From: Sphingomonadaceae bacterium
GTDB lineage: Bacteria > Pseudomonadota > Alphaproteobacteria > Sphingomonadales > Sphingomonadaceae
DNA: 23,913 bases
Reading direction: 5' to 3'
NCBI GenBank assembly: GCA_016742125.1
Contig: JACVCM010000048.1
Coordinates: 1-23,913, forward strand
The position numbers and the translations under genes are program-made. The notes beneath the pieces were generated by a model. That model did no database searches. It was not told where the DNA came from and saw nothing but the letters and a program-made list of their open reading frames with translations. This document shows, one piece after another, positions 14,984 to 22,641 of this stretch (its first letter is position 1; every line of letters starts with the position of its first letter).

Positions 14984-16695
14984 TGCACAAAACCGTCCTG
15001 AAAACGATATTCATGGCGGGAATGGCATTCCCGTCAGGGCCGGCCATGGCACAGCAGATAGACTCCCAATGGTCACCTCTGGATGACGCCTATGGTGCTG
15101 GCGAGGAAGCAGTGCCGCAAGAGGCAGCGCCTGTAAAAAAGCGTGGCCGCGGCAGCAAGCGCGAAGGACCGCGTGTCGAAGTTGTGCCATATCTTGAAGT
15201 TCAACAGGTGCTCGTCGCCGACCTGAAGGATGGGGGGGACGTGCTGACATATTCCACCGTCGCCGCCGGTGTCGATGCGTCTATCGCCACACGCCGCGCC
15301 GAAGCCCAAGTCAGCCTCCGCTACGAGCGTCTCATCGGTTATGACAATGGCGTTGACGATCAGGATACCATCACCGGCCTCGCCCGAGGTTCAGTCGCGC
15401 TAACCCGCAATTTCAGTCTTGAAGCAGGCGGCGTTGCCGCGCGGACACGGGTCGATGGTCGCGGCGCTGCTCCCACCAATCTTGTCGGCAATCCTGACAA
15501 TGTAACGCAGGTCTATTCGGTCTATGGCGGTCCGACATTTGCCGCGCAGGCGGGGGAACTAAGCGTCAACGCCGCCTATCGTGCGGGCTACACCAAAGTC
15601 GAAAGCGAGGATGTAGTTGTGCTTCCGACCGGTCAGCAACGCATCGACCAGTTCGACGACAGTGTGGCCCAGTTGGCTACCGCGTCGGTCGGCATGCAGC
15701 CCGGTACATTGCCATTCGGCTGGGCGGTCAGCGGCAGCTGGGAACGCGAAGATGCGAGCCAGCTCGATGCCCGCTTTGACGGCAAATACGCCCGGGCTGA
15801 CATTACGGTTCCGGTCACGCCTACGCTCGCGCTCGTCGGCGGCGTCGGCTATGAAGATATCGAGATTTCGGAACGCGATGCCCTGCGCGACGTCAATGGC
15901 GACCCTGTTGTCGGAGGCAACGGCCGCCTGGTCACCGATAAAAATTCGCCGCGCCTGATTGCCTATCAGCAGGACGGACTGATCTGGGACGCTGGCGTCT
16001 TGTGGCGCCCCAGCCCACGCACCTCAGTCGAAGCGCGTTATGGGCGTCGCTATGGAACCGATACCTATATCGGCAGCCTGACGTATCAGCCAGGGCGCGA
16101 CTGGGCGGTCAATGTTTCGGTATATGATCAGGTTACCGGCTTTGGCGGCCTTATCAACGACAGCCTCGCCTCGCTACCGACGCAATTCCGCAGTTCGCGT
16201 AATCCCTTGTCGGGCGACATAAACGGATGCGCATTCGGGCAAACGGGAGGTTTCTGCTTCAACGATGCGCTTCAGAATGCTTCATCGGCGGCCTTCCGTC
16301 AGCGTGGCGTGACAGCATCGTTCAGCGGCACAAGCGGCGGCTGGGACAGCGGTTTTGCCGTCGGCTATAATCAGCGCAAGTTCATCGCGTCGCAGTTGGG
16401 GGCGCAGGCGCAGATAGATGGTTTGAAAGACGACAATTATTTCGCCATTGCCTATCTGGGGACCAATTTCGATCGCCTGACACGGTTTGAATCGAATGTC
16501 TATGTAAGCTATTTCGATCCAGGTTTCGCGGGCGCTCCCGATACGTTGGCCACAGGCGCAAACGCAGCGCTGTATCGCCAGATTATTCGGGGATTGTCTG
16601 CGTCGGCGGCTGTGGGTCTGGACAGCTATAAGCAGGAAGATTTCGACAGCCAACTGACTGCATCGGCGCTGCTCGGCCTTCGGTACAGTTTTTAA
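14980..16695 (+). CDS. XrtA-cluster outer-membrane beta-barrel protein
   Basis: The protein (571 residues) has a signal peptide ending AMA-QQ. It is followed by a short basic linker (KKRGRGSKREG) and then by a region of alternating hydrophobic and polar residues typical of beta-strands. It ends in LLGLRYSF, a C-terminal phenylalanine as used for outer-membrane insertion. By position and layout it fits the uncharacterised outer-membrane family found in exosortase A clusters (TIGR03016-like). Aromatic-rich strands such as GWAVSGSWERED and VEARYGRRYGTDTYIGSLTY support a barrel. A secretion or anchoring role for the polysaccharide is inferred from context only. ATG 14980 overlaps the kinase stop; ATG 14983 is the alternative. 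An in-frame reading reaches 14893 but has no support. Confidence 0.8.
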   Translation: MMHKTVLKTIFMAGMAFPSGPAMAQQIDSQWSPLDDAYGAGEEAVPQEAAPVKKRGRGSKREGPRVEVVPYLEVQQVLVADLKDGGDVLTYSTVAAGVDASIATRRAEAQVSLRYERLIGYDNGVDDQDTITGLARGSVALTRNFSLEAGGVAARTRVDGRGAAPTNLVGNPDNVTQVYSVYGGPTFAAQAGELSVNAAYRAGYTKVESEDVVVLPTGQQRIDQFDDSVAQLATASVGMQPGTLPFGWAVSGSWEREDASQLDARFDGKYARADITVPVTPTLALVGGVGYEDIEISERDALRDVNGDPVVGGNGRLVTDKNSPRLIAYQQDGLIWDAGVLWRPSPRTSVEARYGRRYGTDTYIGSLTYQPGRDWAVNVSVYDQVTGFGGLINDSLASLPTQFRSSRNPLSGDINGCAFGQTGGFCFNDALQNASSAAFRQRGVTASFSGTSGGWDSGFAVGYNQRKFIASQLGAQAQIDGLKDDNYFAIAYLGTNFDRLTRFESNVYVSYFDPGFAGAPDTLATGANAALYRQIIRGLSASAAVGLDSYKQEDFDSQLTASALLGLRYSF

Positions 16696-16707
16696 GGGGC
16701 AAAATGC

Positions 16708-17856
16708 ATGTACGACCAATTTTATGGCCTGACCGGACGACCGTTTCAGCTGACGCCCGACCCCCAATATTATTTTGAGAGCGCGACGCATCGCAAGGCA
16801 CTGTCTTATCTTGGCTATGGTCTGGCGCAAGGCGAAGGCTTCATTGTCATAACCGGCGAGGTCGGTGCTGGGAAATCTACGCTGGTCAGCCATTTGATGG
16901 CGAGCGTGGACAAGGCGCGGCTCACTGCAGCGACCATCGTCACCAGCCAGTTGGACGGCCTCGACATGGTGCAAATGGCCGCAGAATCATTCGGCATCGA
17001 TACCCGCGGGCTGGACAAGGCGGCTACGCTGAAAAGCATCGAGAACTTCCTCCACGCCGAGGCGCGGACCGGAAGACGCTGCCTGCTGGTGGTGGATGAA
17101 GCGCAAAACCTGTCGGTCGACGCGCTAGAGGAGCTGCGCATGCTCTCCAACTTCCAACTGGGGTCGTCGGCGCTGCTACAGATATTCCTGCTTGGTCAGC
17201 CCGAGTTCAGGGACCTTCTGCGCGATGCGCCGCAGCTGGAACAATTGCGCCAGCGGGTGATCGCAACGCACCATCTGGAAGCGATGGAGGCCAACGAGGT
17301 TGAGCCCTATGTGGTACATAGGCTGTCCCGCGCAGGTTGGAACGGCCGACCATCGATCAACGCCGATGCCTTTGCGGTCGCTTATTCCGAATCCGGTGGT
17401 GTACCGCGCAAGCTGAATACGCTGATGAACCGCGTCATGTTGATGGGCGCGGTCGAGCAGGTAGACGTGCTTGACGGCCCACTTGTCGAAGCGGTGATTG
17501 CAGATATGACCGGTAAACCATTCGAATATGAAGCGCCGATGTCGGCGCGCGCGCCCATTGGTCAGCAACTCCCGTCGGATGAAGCCGATCCGTTGACGGT
17601 GGAAGGACCGGCTTCTGATACCGCAGCATCGCCTGCCGTTGCAGTACAGCCCGCGCACGCATCTGCGGCACTGGCGGAACCGGCACCCGCAGGATCTACG
17701 GAGATCGACGATCTTACCGCGAGAGTTGCAATCCTCGAACAACGTCTATCGGAACAGGATGCTGCGCTACGCCGCGTTCTCGGGATGATGATCGACTGGA
17801 TGAACAAGGAAGAAAGTGTAGAATCGCGCTTCATGCAAGCCAGCCGGGCTGCATGA
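16708..17856 (+). CDS. XrtA-associated ATPase (ExeA-like AAA+)
   Basis: The protein (382 residues) opens with MYDQFYGLTGRPFQLTPDP, the typical start of ExeA/GspA-like ATPases and of the ATPase family found with exosortase A (TIGR03015). Walker A is GEVGAGKST (50-58) and Walker B is LLVVDEAQ (126-133). A further segment, LGQPEFRDLL, follows the sensor region. After residue 270 comes an Ala/Pro-rich linker, then a likely coiled coil with EIDDLTARVAILEQRLSEQDA. There is no membrane segment, so it should work in the cytoplasm. Its exact job is unknown; energising or regulating polymer export is inferred. AAGGGG precedes the start; ATG 16704 is out of frame. It begins 12 bases after the barrel gene. 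Confidence 0.9.
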   Translation: MYDQFYGLTGRPFQLTPDPQYYFESATHRKALSYLGYGLAQGEGFIVITGEVGAGKSTLVSHLMASVDKARLTAATIVTSQLDGLDMVQMAAESFGIDTRGLDKAATLKSIENFLHAEARTGRRCLLVVDEAQNLSVDALEELRMLSNFQLGSSALLQIFLLGQPEFRDLLRDAPQLEQLRQRVIATHHLEAMEANEVEPYVVHRLSRAGWNGRPSINADAFAVAYSESGGVPRKLNTLMNRVMLMGAVEQVDVLDGPLVEAVIADMTGKPFEYEAPMSARAPIGQQLPSDEADPLTVEGPASDTAASPAVAVQPAHASAALAEPAPAGSTEIDDLTARVAILEQRLSEQDAALRRVLGMMIDWMNKEESVESRFMQASRAA

Positions 17857-17897
17857 ATTGAACCGGCCATGTCGGCCATGCAAGGAAAGCGAAACCA

Positions 17898-18743
17898 GTG
17901 CAAAACGCGCTATCCGTCGATGTCGAGGACTGGTTCCAGGTAGGGGCTTTCGAGTCCGTCATTGACCGCAAGGATTGGGACCGCCTTGAATGCCGGGTCG
18001 AGCGCAACACCGACGCCGTTATGTCGCTATTCGAGGAAGCCGGGGTCAAGGCAACATTTTTCACGCTTGGTTGGGTTGCCGAACGCTACCCGGCATTGGT
18101 TCGTCGTATTGTCGATGCCGGTCATGAGATTGCCAGCCACGGTTACGGGCACGATCGTGTTTTCACCTTCACCCCAGCGCAATTTGCCGCCGACATCGAA
18201 CGAACACGCAAGATTCTGGAAGATACATCGGGGCAGTCCGTTACCGGTTACCGGGCACCGAGCTTTTCGATCGACCAGCGGACGCCTTGGGCGCATGAAA
18301 TACTGGCCGAGCAGGGCTACATTTATTCATCGAGCGTCGCGCCGGTAAAACACGACCATTATGGCTGGGCAGACGCGCCGCGCTTCGCGTTCCGCCCCGT
18401 CGCGGGCAGCGATTTTCTGGAAATTCCGGTCACCACCGCGCAATTAGGACCAAAGCGCCTGGCTGCCGGGGGAGGCGGCTTTTTCCGCCTGCTTCCCTAC
18501 GCTTTTTCGCGTTGGGCGATACGGCAGGTAAACATCGACGAGCAGCGCCCGGCGGTGATATATTTTCACCCGTGGGAAATAGACCCTGACCAGCCACGCG
18601 TCGTCAATGCGCCGGTCAGGTCCAAGCTGCGGCACTATACCAAGCTCGATGTCATGGCCGACAAGCTGCGTCGTCTGCCCAAGGATTTCAATTGGGACCG
18701 GCTCGACCATATCGTTGTGCGAGAGAAAGCGCGGCTGGCATGA
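17898..18743 (+). CDS. XrtA-system polysaccharide deacetylase (NodB-like)
   Basis: The protein (281 residues) is a carbohydrate esterase family 4 deacetylase that removes N-acetyl groups from sugar polymers. The metal site is visible as Asp8 and Asp11 in SVDVEDWF and His81 and His85 in SHGYGH. GYRAPS at 117-122 and the C-terminal FHPWEID (223-229) complete the active-site motifs and the DUF3473-type tail typical of the PEP-CTERM-linked subfamily (TIGR03006). There is no signal peptide, so it should act in the cytoplasm, perhaps on lipid-linked sugars before export. The start is GTG 17898, with AAGGAAA about nine bases upstream; no in-frame ATG lies close upstream. The stop overlaps the next start (ATGA). 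Confidence 0.93.
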   Translation: MQNALSVDVEDWFQVGAFESVIDRKDWDRLECRVERNTDAVMSLFEEAGVKATFFTLGWVAERYPALVRRIVDAGHEIASHGYGHDRVFTFTPAQFAADIERTRKILEDTSGQSVTGYRAPSFSIDQRTPWAHEILAEQGYIYSSSVAPVKHDHYGWADAPRFAFRPVAGSDFLEIPVTTAQLGPKRLAAGGGGFFRLLPYAFSRWAIRQVNIDEQRPAVIYFHPWEIDPDQPRVVNAPVRSKLRHYTKLDVMADKLRRLPKDFNWDRLDHIVVREKARLA

Positions 18744-19810
18744 ACGCGCCGATGCTGAGGTCCAAGCTTACCTTGCGCGAGGCCAATTTGAGCGACGCGC
18801 ATGAGGTTGCGCGTATCGATGCGTGGGTGATGGCGAATGAGGGCGGTCTGCCCTTTCATCGTCCGAAATGGTTAAAGGCGATAGAGGCGGGGACGGGGCA
18901 GGCCGCGCATTGCCTAATCGCCGAGAATCGCGATGGCATAGCTGCAATATTGCCATTCCATTTGGTGCACTCGCCGCTCTTCGGACGGGCGCTGGTTTCG
19001 TCCGGATTTGCTGTCGGCGGTGGGATATTGTCGAACAGTCCTGCCGCGACGCGGCGTCTGGCGGCAGCGATATGCGAGCTCGCAGAGCGCTGGAGCTGCC
19101 CGACAGTCGAACTGCGCGGTGGTTCATTACCCGGCGGCAACTGGATCGAAAAGCGCAACGCCCATGCAAATTTTCTCAAGCCTCTACAAGGCGATGACGA
19201 GGCGGAACTGCTCGCAATCCCGCGCAAGCAGCGCGCCGAGATTCGCAAAGGGTTAGACAACGGCCTCATGATCGAAACCGGTCGTGGGCAACGCGATCGG
19301 GACTGCCATTACTCGGTCTATGCAGAAAGTGTCCACAATTTGGGTACACCTGTGTTCCCCAAATCGTTGATGAAGTCGGTATTGGATGCGTTCGGCGAAG
19401 AGGCGGATATTCTGACCGTGTTGAGCGATGGCCGACCCGTGGCAAGTGTTCTTAGCCTGTATCACAAGGGCGTCGTGATGCCCTATTGGGGTGGCGGTAT
19501 CTGGGAGGCCCGTCGCCTGCGTGCGAACGATGTCATGTATTTTGCGTTGATGAACCACGCGCGGGCGCAGGGATGCACGCATTTCGACTTCGGCCGTTCC
19601 AAAATCGACTCGGGCGCCTATCATTTCAAGAAAAACTGGGGCTTTGAACCCGAGCCGATGGCCTATGCGATCCACATTGCCGACGGTCAGGTGCCGCGCG
19701 ATGTGAATCCGAACAGCCCCAGATACAAAGCCCAAATAGCGTTATGGCAGAAATTGCCGCTGGCGGTAGCCAACCGGCTGGGTCCGTGGATCGCCAAGGG
19801 GCTGGGCTGA
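18740..19810 (+). CDS. FemAB-family XrtA-associated protein
   Basis: The protein (356 residues) belongs to the FemAB/GNAT-like acyltransferase family, in the subgroup found with exosortase A (TIGR03019-like). FemAB enzymes attach amino acids from aminoacyl-tRNA to peptidoglycan; the substrate of this subgroup is not known. Landmarks are IPRKQRAEIRKGLDNGL in the middle, a VLSLYHKGVVMPYWGGG strand-turn and the C-terminal FDFGRSKIDSGAYHFKKNWGF, which is the clearest family signature. There is no signal peptide or membrane segment. ATG 18740 overlaps the deacetylase stop as ATGA; an upstream in-frame ATG at 18692 lies in that gene and is not used. Its stop TGA shares one base with the next start (TGATG). 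Confidence 0.9.
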   Translation: MNAPMLRSKLTLREANLSDAHEVARIDAWVMANEGGLPFHRPKWLKAIEAGTGQAAHCLIAENRDGIAAILPFHLVHSPLFGRALVSSGFAVGGGILSNSPAATRRLAAAICELAERWSCPTVELRGGSLPGGNWIEKRNAHANFLKPLQGDDEAELLAIPRKQRAEIRKGLDNGLMIETGRGQRDRDCHYSVYAESVHNLGTPVFPKSLMKSVLDAFGEEADILTVLSDGRPVASVLSLYHKGVVMPYWGGGIWEARRLRANDVMYFALMNHARAQGCTHFDFGRSKIDSGAYHFKKNWGFEPEPMAYAIHIADGQVPRDVNPNSPRYKAQIALWQKLPLAVANRLGPWIAKGLG

Positions 19811-21111
19811 TGCGCGAGATATTGTTCCTGGCGCATCGGATACCCTGGCCTGCCGACCGGGGTGACAAAATCCGGTCGCACAATATCTTGAAGCATCTGG
19901 TTGAAATGGCACCGGTCCATGTCGGGACCTTTGCCGATGATGCGCGCGACCTTGGTTTCGTCGGGGAGATGGAAGGCATCTTAGCCTCAAGCCATGTTGA
20001 GTTGCGTCGCAAACCTCAATGGCAGGCGGGTGTTGAGGCGTTGCTCACCGGGCAGCCGGTGTCGGTCTGCAGTTTTGGTAGCGGCGCCATGCAGGATTGG
20101 GTCGACCACCTGCTTGCAACGGGACGCGTCAGTCATATTTTCTGCTTTTCGGGCCAGATGGCGCAATATGTACCCCAGAAGTTCGATGGCAACTTCATCA
20201 TGGACTTTGTCGATGCTGACAGCGCCAAGTTTGAGAGCTACTCTGAAGAGGGTAATCCCTTCATGCGCTGGATCAATGCGCGCGAGGGCCGCTTGCTGGG
20301 CGCCTTTGAACGAGATGTGGCGTCGCGGGCGGATGCCAGCCTGCTGGTCAGCGTGGTAGAGGCCGAGTTTTTCAGGACGCGCACCGGCGCGGCCAATGTC
20401 ATGGCGCTGGGCAACGGCATCGATACACAATTTTACGATCCGGCAGCGACTTTCAAAAAGCTGCATCCCGCATTTCCCGACCCGCTGATCGTCTTCACCG
20501 GACAGATGGATTATCGCCCGAATGTCGAAGCGGTGACCGACTTCGCGACGCACGCGATGCCCATTATCCGGGCCAGATATCCCGAAGCGAGCTTTGCCAT
20601 TGTGGGTCGCAATCCCGCACAATCCGTTTCGGACCTGTCAATGTTGCCGGGTGTGCAGGTGACCGGTCCCGTAGACGATGTGAGAACGTGGTTGGCGGCG
20701 GCGGATGTTGTGGTCGCACCTCTGCGCATTGCGCGTGGCGTTCAGAATAAGGTGCTCGAAGCGATGGCGATGGCACGGCCGGTGGTTGCGTCGCAGGCAG
20801 CTGCCGAGGGCATAGAGGCCGAAGCTGGCGTCCATTTCTATGTCGAGCCGGATGTCTTCGCCGAAGCGGAGCGGGTTTGCGCCTTGTTGGACCAGCCGCA
20901 GGCGGCGCTGAAAACGGGCGTTGCTGCCCGGGCACATGTCGTGCTGCATTATGGCTGGGACACCCGGTTAGCGGCGCTGAACGCGTTAATGCAGAATAGC
21001 GTGCACCCGTTCGCCTCGAACCAAGAAGAGAAGCCTCTGAGGTACACCCCGCCGATGGGCGTCCCGTCTACGTTCGCCAGGAACGGAACCGGGGTTTCAG
21101 CTAATGGCTAG
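19810..21111 (+). CDS. XrtA-system glycosyltransferase (TIGR03087/Stp1 type)
   Basis: The protein (433 residues) is a GT-B-fold glycosyltransferase of the family-4-like type that adds a sugar to a growing lipid-linked polysaccharide on the cytoplasmic face of the membrane. The N-terminus, MREILFLAHRIPWPADRGDK then IRSHNIL, is typical of the PEP-CTERM-linked group. The C-terminal donor-binding domain contains VFTGQMDYRPNVEA, FAIVGRNP and a GVQNKVLEAMAMARPVV segment with the conserved glutamate. The last 40 residues are Pro/Ser/Thr-rich with no domain resemblance. The start ATG shares one base with the preceding stop, and the stop overlaps the exosortase start by eight bases. The sugar donor cannot be inferred from sequence. 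Confidence 0.9.
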   Translation: MREILFLAHRIPWPADRGDKIRSHNILKHLVEMAPVHVGTFADDARDLGFVGEMEGILASSHVELRRKPQWQAGVEALLTGQPVSVCSFGSGAMQDWVDHLLATGRVSHIFCFSGQMAQYVPQKFDGNFIMDFVDADSAKFESYSEEGNPFMRWINAREGRLLGAFERDVASRADASLLVSVVEAEFFRTRTGAANVMALGNGIDTQFYDPAATFKKLHPAFPDPLIVFTGQMDYRPNVEAVTDFATHAMPIIRARYPEASFAIVGRNPAQSVSDLSMLPGVQVTGPVDDVRTWLAAADVVVAPLRIARGVQNKVLEAMAMARPVVASQAAAEGIEAEAGVHFYVEPDVFAEAERVCALLDQPQAALKTGVAARAHVVLHYGWDTRLAALNALMQNSVHPFASNQEEKPLRYTPPMGVPSTFARNGTGVSANG

Positions 21112-22630
21112 TGTCGCCCTGGCATCCGGTTTGAAAGACCGGCGGTCCAGCGACTGGCAGCGTTCCCTCCTGTATCTTGGCGTGGCGTGGGCCGGGCTGC
21201 TCCTGCTTTTCTGGCGCGACGCTGCGGACATGGTGGCGATTTGGTGGAATAGTTCAACCTTCAACCATTGCCTGCTTATCGTGCCCATCCTTGTGTGGCT
21301 GGTGCTGCAGCGCCGCGAGCTGCTGGCCGATCTGCGTCCTCAGCCTTGGTGGCCTGCCTTGCTTTACGGCGTGGTTGGTGCAGGCGGTTGGCTCGTCGGC
21401 GATGCTGCAGGGCTGGCGGTCGCGCGGCAGCTGGGACTTGTCATGATGTTACAGGGGTCGGTGGCCTCAATTGTCGGACCGAATGTTGCGAGAGGCTTGC
21501 TATTTCCCCTCTTTTACATGTTTTTCCTCGTTCCCATTGGCGAGGAAGCGGTGCCCGCGCTGCAAACGCTTACTGCCGAGATGTGCATGTTTTTGCTCGG
21601 CGCGGTTGGTATTCCGGCGCATATCGACGGGATATTCATTACGACGCCGGCGGGGCTTTTCCGTGTGGCAGAGGCCTGTTCCGGAGTGAAGTTCCTGATC
21701 GCGATGGTCGCTTACGGCGTACTTGTTGCCAATCTATGCTTTCAAAGCTGGATCCGGCGAATGGCGTTCCTGGCGGTGTGTGTGGCGGTTCCGATCATTG
21801 CCAATGGCCTGCGGGCATTTTGCACAATCTATGTCGCGCAATACCAGGGGGTAGAGTTCGCTGCTGACTTCGACCATGTGTTGTACGGCTGGATATTCTT
21901 TGGCCTTGTGATTGCGCTAGTCATGGCCATCAGCTGGTCGTTTTTCGACAGGCGAGCAGATGCACCGGCTTTTGACCCGGCGAAGTTGCAAACCCCTGTT
22001 GCGCGCACGTTGCTGCCGCCAGTCGCCATCGCGGCCACGCTTTTGATTGGCGCGGTACCCTTTGGCTGGTCGACCTATGTAGCGGCACGCCTGTCTCCAA
22101 TCCCCGACCGCATCGTGCTGCCCCAGGTGGAAGGCTGGACTGTCGTCCCCTACGCACCGACTGTACCCTGGACGCCGCGATTTGTCGGCGGCAGCCATTA
22201 TCTCTTCGGGCGCTATCGAAACGATGCAGGGCAAGAGGCGGATTTGTTTGTTGTTGTCTATGACCGACAAATCGAAGGTAAAGAGTTGATCGGGTTCGGG
22301 CAGGGGGCTGTCGACCCCGAAAGCTATTGGTCATGGACTGCCGATACTGAAGCGCCCCGAAACGGTCGTGCCCAGCGGATACAGACACAAGGCGCCGAGC
22401 GTGAGGTTCTGGGCTTCTATCGGGTAAACGGTGTTACCAGCGGATCTGCACTCCAGATAAAGCTGGCGACGCTTCGGGCGCGCCTGTTAAACGGCGATCA
22501 GCAGGCGGTCGCGATAATTGTGTCTTCGGAGAAACGTGGCAATCGTTCGCCGCGTCCAGCCATCGATGCCTTTGTCACATCACTGGGCAATATCGACAAA
22601 GTGGCTGACCGCTTTGCGGGATTGCGTTAG
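21104..22630 (+). CDS. xrtA: Exosortase A fused to EpsI domain
   Basis: The protein (508 residues) is an integral-membrane transpeptidase of the exosortase family, which processes proteins bearing a C-terminal PEP-CTERM signal. Residues 20-280 carry about eight membrane segments. The catalytic cysteine is Cys192 in AEACSGVKFL, with Arg237 (NGLRAF) and His258 (FDHVLYGWIFF) as partners. Residues 330-500 are a soluble EpsI domain (DUF3485-like: LPQVEGWTVVPYA, GSHYLFGRYRN, VVVYDRQ), which in other bacteria is encoded by a separate gene downstream. The fused form is common in exosortase A. ATG 21104 lies inside the end of the glycosyltransferase gene. No PEP-CTERM substrate is found nearby, so its targets must be encoded elsewhere. 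Confidence 0.95.
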   Translation: MASVALASGLKDRRSSDWQRSLLYLGVAWAGLLLLFWRDAADMVAIWWNSSTFNHCLLIVPILVWLVLQRRELLADLRPQPWWPALLYGVVGAGGWLVGDAAGLAVARQLGLVMMLQGSVASIVGPNVARGLLFPLFYMFFLVPIGEEAVPALQTLTAEMCMFLLGAVGIPAHIDGIFITTPAGLFRVAEACSGVKFLIAMVAYGVLVANLCFQSWIRRMAFLAVCVAVPIIANGLRAFCTIYVAQYQGVEFAADFDHVLYGWIFFGLVIALVMAISWSFFDRRADAPAFDPAKLQTPVARTLLPPVAIAATLLIGAVPFGWSTYVAARLSPIPDRIVLPQVEGWTVVPYAPTVPWTPRFVGGSHYLFGRYRNDAGQEADLFVVVYDRQIEGKELIGFGQGAVDPESYWSWTADTEAPRNGRAQRIQTQGAEREVLGFYRVNGVTSGSALQIKLATLRARLLNGDQQAVAIIVSSEKRGNRSPRPAIDAFVTSLGNIDKVADRFAGLR

Positions 22631-22641
22631 GGGCCGCCATC

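Noticed and set aside
21000..21111. The Pro/Ser-rich tail of the glycosyltransferase as a sorting signal
   Set aside because: It has no membrane segment or basic end, so it is not a PEP-CTERM signal; it reads as a variable C-terminal tail overlapping the exosortase start.
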